Shown piece by piece: positions 1-5,280 of a DNA stretch of 5,280 nucleotides. The DNA lies in contig JAUWKK010000222.1 in assembly GCA_030614245.1 (NCBI GenBank), positions 1 to 5,280 of the forward strand, written 5' to 3'. The DNA is from Planctomycetota bacterium. GTDB taxonomy: Bacteria > Planctomycetota > PUPC01 > JABMSA01 > JAUWKK01. A program made the position numbers and the translations under genes. The notes beneath the pieces are model-generated. The model did no database searches. It was not told the DNA's origin and saw only the letters and a list, made by a program, of their open reading frames with translations. Within the stretch, counting starts at the first letter, position 1. Every line of letters starts with the position of its first letter.

Positions 1-2
1 CA

Positions 3-1589
3 ATAACAAAACCTCCCAGAGAAAATGCCGGCACGAGCATCGTCGAGAAACCCGCCCCCCCGGTGAAGCCCGATCCTGTCGAGACAAGTGATGAACTTGC
101 CGCGAAGGCGCTCGCGGCTGCCAAGAAACATCGCGCAGACCATCCCGACGATATCGTCGGCGCCCAAAGCGCGTTCAAGGCCGTGCTGAGATACGGAGGA
201 ACGCCCGCCGCAGCAGAGGCACAGACCGAATTGAATCGGCTCGCCAGGCTCCTGCGGCAGCGAAGAGCGAAGGCCGTAGGTAAAGTTTTCGCAGGCGTCA
301 AGAAAGAAGCCGAGACGCTGCTGGCCGCCGGAAAGTTCGCCAGGGCCAATGAAGCTTACAGGGCCTTCGTCAAGCGCTTCCCCGGCACGGCCGCCGCCGG
401 GGAAGCTGAAAGGGCCATACAGGCCGTGATCGCGAAAGCAAAGCAGCAATTCGAGGCCGAACACCTGCGCGCCCAGGAGCTGATGAAACAAAAAAAACCG
501 CAGGACGCGATCAGAGTCTACCGCAGCGTGATGGAATGGAACCTGGCGGAAGTGACTCATCTGGCTCAGACGGAGGTGAACGAGATCGAGCGGATACTTC
601 GCGAGCAGCGGGCCGCCGAGGCCGCGCGCCGCGAGCAAGCCGTGAAACAGGCCCGGGCGAAGTTTGATGCCGCGCTGAAATTGCGGAAATACGCCGACGC
701 CGCGGCTGCAATGAAGGCAGCGCTCAAGGATTCTCCCGAGGACGAACAGGATACCTGTGCCGCCATTGTGGACGACATGGAGCGCCTTGCCGCCCTCCAC
801 GGCAGGATTGTCCAGCTCATCGGGCAGAAACTCGGGCAGATTGACTTCGCGGCCAAGGGCGCGATGGGCAAGATCACAACGGTGACCGCCGACCGACTTG
901 AAGTCGATGCGGGCAGGGTCAAGGTCGGCGTCAACTGGGCCGAGATCGGTAGCCGACAGTACTGCCGCCTGGTGCGGGACCTGACTGAGAAGCAGAACGG
1001 GGCGCAGTTGCTCGACCTCGCACTCCTGTATGCGTGGGAAGGCGACCTGCGCTCGGCGGAGGTCAGCCTCGGCGAGGCAAAGGCCGCCGGAGCAGCCATA
1101 ACACAGACAGCGGCCCGAATCCTATCCATCAAGACCAAGACCGAGAATGAAGAAGGCAACAGGCGGCTGGCTGCGATCAGGAATCTCATCAATCAGGGCA
1201 AGTATGCCGACGCCGTCGGAGAGCTCGACAATATCGAGAAGGTGATGGCAGACACACAATTCCTGAAGAAGAGCTCTCTCCGGGTTAAGTCCCTCCGCGC
1301 GAAATGCGCCGCGCATCACATAACCTGCCCGCTCTGCTTCGGAAGCGGTCGAATCAAGTGCAAAGAATGCGGCGGCGACGGCAAGGTTATCCGGTGGAAG
1401 AAGTGCGCCGCCTGTGGCGGAACGGGCAAGCGCTCGGTAGTATCGGTGATGGGATTGAAAAGCCTTGTTACGTGTCGCAAATGCCGAGGCGCAGGCCGAG
1501 TGCGGCTGGTGGCCAAGTGTCCCAAGTGCGGCGGCACGGGGCGCGTGGTGTGCCCGAAGTGCAAGGGCTCCGGCAAGATCTATCGTTAA
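3..1589 (+). CDS. TPR-like repeat protein with C-terminal six-motif DnaJ-type zinc domain (5' partial)
   Basis: The frame is open to the left edge with no stop. The first possible start, GTG at 63, has no Shine-Dalgarno site and follows a proline-rich stretch (EKPAPPVKPDP) typical of an interdomain linker, so the true start probably lies upstream. Residues below count from that GTG (508 aa to the stop). Residues about 12-230 are alanine- and charge-rich helices with TPR-like units (near 76-112, 128-165 and 192-225; e.g. GKFARANEAYRAFVKRFPGT). A short beta-looking segment at about 255-300 contains VKVGVNWAEI. More helical units follow at 315-345 and 366-400. The tail carries CxxCxGxG motifs starting at C422, C433, C448, C471, C486 and C497, as in the zinc-binding region of DnaJ, but with six motifs rather than four. 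No J domain, signal peptide or membrane segment is present in the visible part. The role is unknown; a scaffold or protein-binding function is inference. The upstream part could carry a membrane anchor or a kinase domain, as in some planctomycetal proteins, but this cannot be seen here. Confidence 0.85.
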   Translation: MTKPPRENAGTSIVEKPAPPVKPDPVETSDELAAKALAAAKKHRADHPDDIVGAQSAFKAVLRYGGTPAAAEAQTELNRLARLLRQRRAKAVGKVFAGVKKEAETLLAAGKFARANEAYRAFVKRFPGTAAAGEAERAIQAVIAKAKQQFEAEHLRAQELMKQKKPQDAIRVYRSVMEWNLAEVTHLAQTEVNEIERILREQRAAEAARREQAVKQARAKFDAALKLRKYADAAAAMKAALKDSPEDEQDTCAAIVDDMERLAALHGRIVQLIGQKLGQIDFAAKGAMGKITTVTADRLEVDAGRVKVGVNWAEIGSRQYCRLVRDLTEKQNGAQLLDLALLYAWEGDLRSAEVSLGEAKAAGAAITQTAARILSIKTKTENEEGNRRLAAIRNLINQGKYADAVGELDNIEKVMADTQFLKKSSLRVKSLRAKCAAHHITCPLCFGSGRIKCKECGGDGKVIRWKKCAACGGTGKRSVVSVMGLKSLVTCRKCRGAGRVRLVAKCPKCGGTGRVVCPKCKGSGKIYR

Positions 1590-1636
1590 ACAGCCAATCA
1601 GCGGCCGGCAGGGACGCTCTTCACTTGAAGTACCCG

Positions 1637-3115
1637 TCACACAACGTGCAGTTCAACGATCCTGCGGAAGTGATAGCCATAGATGGCAAGAGTGACGGCA
1701 AGCGGGAGCAACTCGCGGTGGCGGAATAACGTCCACACCAGAAGTTTCCAGTAATGAATCCGCTCCTTACCGAGGATGCCGAGGCTGAAAATGGAGCGCG
1801 CGAACGCCAGGAGCTTCCGGGAATCAACCCGATGCTTGATCGCAGGTGCCTTGTACTCTTTCAGGAACGTCCTGACGCGCTCGTAGTAGTGCTTTGGCGT
1901 GTAGATATATTCGAGTATCTTTTTGTATCCTTCGCACAGTGACTCAAGGCCCATTTGCGGCAGGATGTTGGTCGTGCCATCGACGTTATCGCCTGAGGAT
2001 CGACCGGCGATGCGGCCATCCTTGTCCAGGCGTTCATGCAGCCTCGTACCGGGCAGGGCGTTGAGCAGGCCGACCATCGCGGTGACGATCCCGCTCTTCT
2101 GGATGAAATCAATCTGCCGCTGAAAGATCGATGGAGTGTCGCTGTCGAAGCCGACGATGAAGCCGCCCTGCACTTGCAGCCCGGCTCGCTGGATACGCTT
2201 GACGTCTTCGACCATGTCGCGGTTCTTATTCTGCCGCTTGCTGCATTCGGCCAGCCCCGCTTCGTCGGGTGTCTCGATGCCGATGAAAACCTGGTCGAAT
2301 CCCGCCTCGACCATCAATTGCATGAGGACCTCGTCGTCGGCCAGGTCGATGGAGGCTTCGGTGCTGAACGAGATGCCCACCTTGTCCTCGTGCCATTCCA
2401 CGAGTGCGGGCAAGAGATCGACCTTGAGACGCCTCTTGTTCCCGATGAAATTGTCGTCGACGAAGAAAACGCCGCCACGCCAGCCGTGCGTGTAGAGACT
2501 GTCGAGCTCGGCGAGGATCTGTTCGGTCGTCTTGGCACGCACCTTGTGGCCGAAGAGCGCCGTCACGTTGCAGAAGTCGCAATTGTAGGGGCAGCCCCGG
2601 CAGAACTGGATGCCCATCGAGGCGTACCGCTTGAGATCGGCAAGTTCCCAGAGCGGAGCGGGTGTCTCTTGGACGTCGGGGAACTCGGTTGACGTATAGA
2701 CGCGCCTGGCGCGGCCCCGCTCGAGATCGGCCAGGAATGCCGGCAGTGTCACCTCGGCCTCATTGAGGACGAAATGATCGACTTCCTCGAAATCGTCGTG
2801 CTCGCCGGTGAACAGCGGCCCGCCGGCAACGACCCTGACCCCTGCCTTCTTGCACCGGGTGATGATCCGCCGCGCTGCCTCGCGCTGCACCACCATTGCG
2901 CTGACGAACACACAGTCGGCCCACGCCAGATGCTCGTCCGTCAGCTTGCCTATATTGACATCGACCAGGCGCTTCTGCCACTCGGGCGGCAGGATCGCGG
3001 CAACTGTCAGCAGCCCCAATGGCGGCAGGGACGCTCTCTTGTTGACGAACTTCAGCGCGTGCTTGAAGCTCCAGAAGGTGTCCGGGAATTCAGGGTAGAT
3101 CAGCAGAGCATTCAT
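1637..3115 (-). CDS. B12-binding-type radical SAM protein, DUF4070-like C-terminus
   Basis: Complete gene of 492 aa. Residues about 1-135 form a Rossmann-like cobalamin-binding-type domain (PPLGLLTVAAILP at 31-43, VVAGGPLFT at 95-103). The canonical DxHxxG base-off motif is absent: the equivalent place reads DVNIG. The radical SAM core follows, with the 4Fe-4S cluster motif C175-PYN-C179-DF-C182 and an extra cysteine, C172. Other family segments are GGVFFVDDNFIGN (214-226), STEASIDLADDE (251-262), VFIGIETPDE (276-285) and GGFIVGFDSDTPSIFQRQID (317-336). The tail (about 345-492) resembles DUF4070 and ends in a hydrophobic, basic segment (466-485) that might touch membrane. By family knowledge such enzymes bind SAM and often cobalamin, and catalyse methylations or other radical reactions, as hopanoid methylase HpnP does. 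The substrate here cannot be told and no pathway gene sits beside it. The start at 3115 is chosen over an ATG at 3151 because AAGGAG lies 5 bases upstream and MNALLIYPEF matches the usual family start. Confidence 0.93.
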   Translation of the reverse strand: MNALLIYPEFPDTFWSFKHALKFVNKRASLPPLGLLTVAAILPPEWQKRLVDVNIGKLTDEHLAWADCVFVSAMVVQREAARRIITRCKKAGVRVVAGGPLFTGEHDDFEEVDHFVLNEAEVTLPAFLADLERGRARRVYTSTEFPDVQETPAPLWELADLKRYASMGIQFCRGCPYNCDFCNVTALFGHKVRAKTTEQILAELDSLYTHGWRGGVFFVDDNFIGNKRRLKVDLLPALVEWHEDKVGISFSTEASIDLADDEVLMQLMVEAGFDQVFIGIETPDEAGLAECSKRQNKNRDMVEDVKRIQRAGLQVQGGFIVGFDSDTPSIFQRQIDFIQKSGIVTAMVGLLNALPGTRLHERLDKDGRIAGRSSGDNVDGTTNILPQMGLESLCEGYKKILEYIYTPKHYYERVRTFLKEYKAPAIKHRVDSRKLLAFARSIFSLGILGKERIHYWKLLVWTLFRHRELLPLAVTLAIYGYHFRRIVELHVV

Positions 3116-3120
3116 TGAAT

Positions 3121-3126
3121 CTCCTT
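3121..3126 (-). promoter_or_regulatory. Shine-Dalgarno site of radical SAM gene
   Basis: Read on the minus strand this is AAGGAG followed by ATTCA and the ATG at 3115-3113. The near-consensus site with 5-base spacing decides the start against the in-frame ATG 12 codons upstream, which has no such site. Confidence 0.85.
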
Positions 3127-3284
3127 GCTCCCGACGGCGGATGGCGCCCATGGAGGCGCACTGCCAGCGACCGCACGACGTGGTTGTGTCGGCTCTCGAC
3201 GGGAAGAAGATGCTGGCTTATCTGAAGAATGCAAGCGTGGGGCCGTTCATAGGGTTCAAGCCATTTGCGTCGGTTACTCGGCGA

Positions 3285-3313
3285 AGTATACCACGACTGG
3301 GATGCCGGAGCAA
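3285..3313 (-). promoter_or_regulatory. Putative sigma70-type promoter of radical SAM gene
   Basis: On the minus strand: -35 TTGCTC (3313-3308), a 17-base spacer, and -10 TATACT (3290-3285) preceded by TGG, giving an extended -10 (TGnTATACT, 5 of 6 hexamer matches). Transcription would begin near 3278 and leave a leader of about 160 bases before the ATG. The -35 is only a half match. Called from sequence match alone. Confidence 0.5.
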
Positions 3314-3370
3314 GGGTGAAACGACAAAGTCTTGGTATTGGTTACGCAGACAGTTCCCTCTTGGGGGGTT

Positions 3371-3388
3371 CGGCTACTTCGGTAGCTG
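3371..3388 (+). other. UUCG-tetraloop hairpin
   Basis: A 7-pair stem (CGGCTAC with GTAGCTG, including one G-U pair) closes a TTCG loop at 3378-3381, with the C(UUCG)G arrangement known to be very stable in RNA. It lies about 36 bases upstream of the -35 of the transglutaminase promoter. No T-tract follows, so it is not a standard terminator. Function unknown. Confidence 0.4.
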
Positions 3389-3424
3389 CAGCCTCTCCAC
3401 GGCGGCACCTTCATCCTTTTCCCA

Positions 3425-3453
3425 TTGCACCTGCGCTCGCGTTGTGCTATCAT
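3425..3453 (+). promoter_or_regulatory. Putative sigma70-type promoter of transglutaminase gene
   Basis: -35 TTGCAC (3425-3430), a 17-base spacer, and -10 TATCAT (3448-3453; 5 of 6 matches) preceded by TGC, giving an extended -10 (TGnTATCAT). Transcription would start near 3460. That leaves about 40 bases of leader before the ATG at 3501 and makes the in-frame ATG at 3462 an unlikely start. Called from sequence match alone. Confidence 0.55.
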
Positions 3454-3488
3454 CCTGCGTGATGACCGCGCAACCCGCAAATCTTGAC

Positions 3489-3493
3489 GGAGA
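3489..3493 (+). promoter_or_regulatory. Shine-Dalgarno site of transglutaminase gene
   Basis: GGAGA lies 7 bases before the ATG at 3501. Together with the signal peptide that begins at this ATG, it fixes the start and argues against the much longer open frame that extends upstream. Confidence 0.75.
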
Positions 3494-3500
3494 TGACGAC

Positions 3501-4979
3501 ATGCTTTCTCCCCGCACCCGAAAGGTCCTGTTCGCTTCGCTGCCGCTGTTCACCACGCTGGCTTCGGCCGCGCAGGTGGCGCCGCCTACGGCCGCCGAAC
3601 TCCGCAAGCTCCAGGGCGTCCGCTGGTTCGGCGTAGACATTGGGGCCAAAAAGTGCGGCTACGCCCGCGAGACGTTCAATCGCGTCGAGAAAGACGGCAC
3701 CATCACCTATGTCGTCGAATCCGACGTCCTGCTCAAGATTCAAATGCTGGGAACGACCCAGGAGATAGAGATCAAGGACAGCCGCACGTTCTCGAAGGAC
3801 GGCAAGTTCCTCTCATTCCAGGGCGGAATGACATCAATTGCAGGCTCGCAGACCTGGGAAGCATCTGTCGAGGGCCATCTGATGAGAGTCGTCTCGAAAG
3901 TCGCCGGGCGTGAATCCGCCAAGATCATCCCGGCACCCAAGATGACGCTGGGCGACCTGCTGGGCGGGAACCTCCTCGTCCTGCGGGGAGCCAAGCCCGG
4001 CACAAAAGCCGACGGGTATCACTATGACGCCACCATCGGCAAGGAACTCGCGACCGTCGTCGAGATCGGCCGGAAGAAGAATATAATGTTCAACGGCGTC
4101 CAGACGGAAGTGGTCGCTATCTCCTCGCTGATCCCCGAACTCAATATCACCTCCACTTCGTGGGTCAGCAGCGAAGGCATCAGCCTCGAAACAGAACAGA
4201 GCGTGGGCCTCATGAAGATGCGCATGCGGCTCGAAGACGAGAAGCTGGCCAAAGACATCACCTACAGCCGCGACCTCGTCAACGAGAGCGTCATCAAGAC
4301 CGATAAGTCAATCCCTGATGCGGTGAAGTGCAAGCGGCTCAAGCTGCGAATCGCGAACGTCGAGAGCGACAAGATCATCCTTCCTTCGCGGCGCATGAAG
4401 TACAAGAAGCCGGCCGAAGGCAGCTACGAACTCGTGTGCACCATCGAACGGGTCGATGTCGCAAAGGCGTTGCGTCTGCCGATCACGGCGCCCGAGATGA
4501 AGGAATACATCGCTTCCGAAGAGCTCGTCCAGAGCGACGCCCCCGAGATCGTCAAGACGGCAAAGGAGATTGTGGGAACCGAGACCAACTCCTGGCGCGC
4601 CGCCTGCAAGATCAACCAGTGGGTCCACAAGAGCCTCGCTAAGGTGGGCACGGCGACATTCTCGAATGCCCTCGACACGCTTCGCACGAGGGAAGGCGAT
4701 TGCAGCGAGCATTCCGTCCTTGCCGCCGCGCTCTGCCGGGCGGCCGGCATACCAGCCAGGCAGTCCGCGGGCCTGACATACTGGACTCCGCAGGGCGGGT
4801 TCGCCGGGCATCAGTGGACCGAAGTGTGGGTCGGCCAATGGGTGGCGATGGACCCGGCTTTCGGCCAGGACATCGCGGACGCAACGCACCTGAAGTTCGT
4901 CGAAGGCACCCTGCGCGACGCGATAGGCGTCTATGGTTTCTTCAGCAAGCTCAAGATCGAGGTAGTCGAGAGCGAGTGA
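3501..4979 (+). CDS. Secreted transglutaminase-like superfamily protein
   Basis: Complete gene of 492 aa. Residues 1-24 form a signal peptide: basic R5/R7/K8, hydrophobic core VLFASLPLFTTLA, and an ASAA cleavage site near A23/A24. The protein is therefore exported, to periplasm or cell surface. No lipobox or later membrane helix is seen. Residues about 37-330 are beta-rich, starting with GVRWFGVDIGAKKCGYA (39-55), a GY-containing opening I associate with N-terminal regions of planctomycete-type transglutaminase proteins. The transglutaminase-like core is at about 345-460, with the triad C401 (in REGDCSEHS), H437 (in AGHQWTEVW) and D451 (in VAMDPAFGQ). All three residues are present, so the fold should be active. 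By family knowledge such Cys-His-Asp enzymes act as proteases, amidases or transglutaminases; the substrate here cannot be told. The gene has its own promoter and no co-oriented neighbour in the window. Confidence 0.9.
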   Translation: MLSPRTRKVLFASLPLFTTLASAAQVAPPTAAELRKLQGVRWFGVDIGAKKCGYARETFNRVEKDGTITYVVESDVLLKIQMLGTTQEIEIKDSRTFSKDGKFLSFQGGMTSIAGSQTWEASVEGHLMRVVSKVAGRESAKIIPAPKMTLGDLLGGNLLVLRGAKPGTKADGYHYDATIGKELATVVEIGRKKNIMFNGVQTEVVAISSLIPELNITSTSWVSSEGISLETEQSVGLMKMRMRLEDEKLAKDITYSRDLVNESVIKTDKSIPDAVKCKRLKLRIANVESDKIILPSRRMKYKKPAEGSYELVCTIERVDVAKALRLPITAPEMKEYIASEELVQSDAPEIVKTAKEIVGTETNSWRAACKINQWVHKSLAKVGTATFSNALDTLRTREGDCSEHSVLAAALCRAAGIPARQSAGLTYWTPQGGFAGHQWTEVWVGQWVAMDPAFGQDIADATHLKFVEGTLRDAIGVYGFFSKLKIEVVESE

Positions 4980-5051
4980 GGGTTGCGTGGCATGGAAAAG
5001 GACGGTGCGTGAGTATATGTTTTGCGTTTGCTGGAATACCGGCGGCCGGCT

Positions 5052-5104
5052 GCAGCCCCGTAAGGGGCGTAGTAAGACAGCCCACGGCAACGCCGTGGGT
5101 AACG
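5052..5104 (+). repeat. REP-like palindromic unit A
   Basis: Two adjacent hairpins. GCCCC-GTAA-GGGGC (5055-5068) has a GNRA-type loop. CCCACGGC-AAC-GCCGTGGG (5081-5099) has a perfect 8-base stem. The first 20 or so bases recur in unit B with one missing base and one substitution. The unit begins about 70 bases after the transglutaminase stop. There is no T-tract, so it is at most a weak terminator or transcript-end stabiliser. It resembles dispersed intergenic repeats of other bacteria, but copy number cannot be judged from one window. Confidence 0.7.
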
Positions 5105-5119
5105 TTGACCATTCGAATC

Positions 5120-5178
5120 GCAGCCCCGAAGGGGCGCAGGGCTGTAGCCGGGGCCGAGGCTTCCGAGCCCCCGGTTGG
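5120..5178 (+). repeat. REP-like palindromic unit B
   Basis: Begins with GCCCC-GAA-GGGGC (5123-5135), a compact GAA-loop hairpin. A larger stem follows, with CCGGGG (5148-5153) opposite CCCCGG (5169-5174). Its pieces recur inverted in unit C, so B and C form a head-to-head pair. Confidence 0.7.
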
Positions 5179-5265
5179 ATGCTTGTCCTTCGCCCCTTCA
5201 GGGCTCTTGCGCTTTTTCGCACGGTTACCGGGGGTTCCGCTCCGCGTCACCCCCGGCTACAGCCC
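5139..5265. repeat. Perfect 15-base inverted repeat linking units B and C
   Basis: GGGCTGTAGCCGGGG at 5139-5153 has its exact reverse complement at 5251-5265, with 97 bases between. In single-stranded form the two arms could pair, enclosing the smaller hairpins. The layout is that of a bipartite palindromic (BIME-like) element. Confidence 0.75.
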
Positions 5266-5280
5266 GTCGCTCCTTCGGAG
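5189..5280 (-). repeat. REP-like palindromic unit C, inverted, cut by window edge
   Basis: On the minus strand it carries the same parts as unit B. GAGCCCTGAAGGGGCG (from 5191-5206) corresponds to B's first hairpin with one change. A stem of CCGGGGG and CCCCCGG (5227-5257) corresponds to B's large stem, but with a longer loop. The last bases form another small hairpin, CTCC-TTC-GGAG (5270-5280), whose outer arms may continue past the right edge. Confidence 0.65.

Larger units (their letters stand above)
3116..3500. other. Divergent intergenic control region
   Basis: This 385-base gap separates the divergent radical SAM and transglutaminase genes. It contains one promoter candidate facing each way, a Shine-Dalgarno site for each gene and a UUCG hairpin. 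The plus-strand frame of the downstream gene stays open back to 3099. I do not extend that gene here, because both the promoter and the ribosome site lie next to the later ATG, and translation of 3290-3460 (e.g. KSWYWLRRQFPLGGFGYFG) does not look like real protein. By eye I find no tRNA, cobalamin riboswitch box or intrinsic terminator with a T-tract. Confidence 0.6.

Noticed and set aside
566..1192. Minus-strand open frame of 208 codons
   Set aside because: It is antisense to the helical-repeat protein and serine/arginine-rich, as expected of a shadow frame.
1326..1589. Naming gene 1 DnaJ
   Set aside because: Only the cysteine motifs are shared. No J domain (HPD) or DnaJ C-terminal substrate domains are visible, and there are six motifs at the extreme C-terminus.
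2036..2692. Plus-strand open frame of 218 codons
   Set aside because: It is a shadow of the radical SAM gene, caused by high-GC codon bias; the minus strand carries the conserved motifs.
1606..3037. 15-base direct repeat CGGCAGGGACGCTCT at 1606-1620 and 3023-3037
   Set aside because: One copy is ordinary coding sequence of a conserved part of the radical SAM gene; the other is in the convergent gap. There is no further flanking similarity, so chance is likely.
1637..3115. Calling the radical SAM gene hpnP or bchE
   Set aside because: The fold is related, but no hopanoid or bacteriochlorophyll gene is nearby, and a family name cannot be settled without a tree.
3116..3280. Cobalamin riboswitch in the long leader of the radical SAM gene
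   Set aside because: I could not find a B12-box-like sequence or the expected conserved core on the minus strand.
3141..3500. Extending the transglutaminase gene upstream to 3141 or 3462
   Set aside because: The promoter, the GGAGA ribosome site and the signal peptide all point to ATG 3501; the extension would bury the signal peptide behind unrelated sequence.
5081..5099. Intrinsic terminator of the transglutaminase gene
   Set aside because: The stem is strong, but the following bases (TAACGTTGACC) contain no T-tract.
4308..5222. Minus-strand open frame of 304 codons
   Set aside because: It is antisense to the transglutaminase catalytic core and runs into the repeat tract. Its translation has no recognisable domain, and the plus-strand gene has motifs, a signal peptide and a ribosome site.
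5052..5280. CRISPR array
   Set aside because: The units are imperfect, differ in length and orientation, and have no regular spacers.

Overview
The window looks like chromosomal DNA from a high-GC (about 60% by eye), Gram-negative-type bacterium. The combination of a TPR protein with a cysteine-rich tail, an exported transglutaminase-like protein and a tract of short palindromic GC-rich repeats recalls uncultured PVC-like lineages (Planctomycetota, Lentisphaerota, Hydrogenedentota). That placement is inference from style, not from a marker gene.

There are three genes. (1) Positions 3-1589, plus strand: the C-terminal part of a helical-repeat (TPR-like) protein whose frame is open through the left edge. 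It ends in six CxxCxGxG zinc motifs with mirror-symmetric spacing. (2) Positions 1637-3115, minus strand: a complete cobalamin-binding-type radical SAM enzyme of the BchE/HpnP-like group, convergent with gene 1 across a 47-base gap that shows no clear terminator. (3) Positions 3501-4979, plus strand: a complete secreted transglutaminase-like protein with an intact Cys-His-Asp triad, divergent from gene 2.

The 385-base gap between genes 2 and 3 holds a plausible pair of divergent sigma70-type promoters. Both have 17-base spacers and extended -10 (TGn) motifs, and both genes have clear Shine-Dalgarno sites. It also holds a UUCG hairpin and a coding-looking stretch antisense to the long leader of gene 2. 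From 4980 to the right edge there is no gene, only a cluster of REP-like palindromes, two of them in inverted orientation joined by a perfect 15-base inverted repeat.

The three genes lie in alternating orientations and do not form an operon. I see no evidence that they work together, and no defence, mobile or CRISPR system. The most unusual item is the six-motif zinc domain, which reads as a DnaJ-type zinc hairpin lengthened by one extra zinc site.
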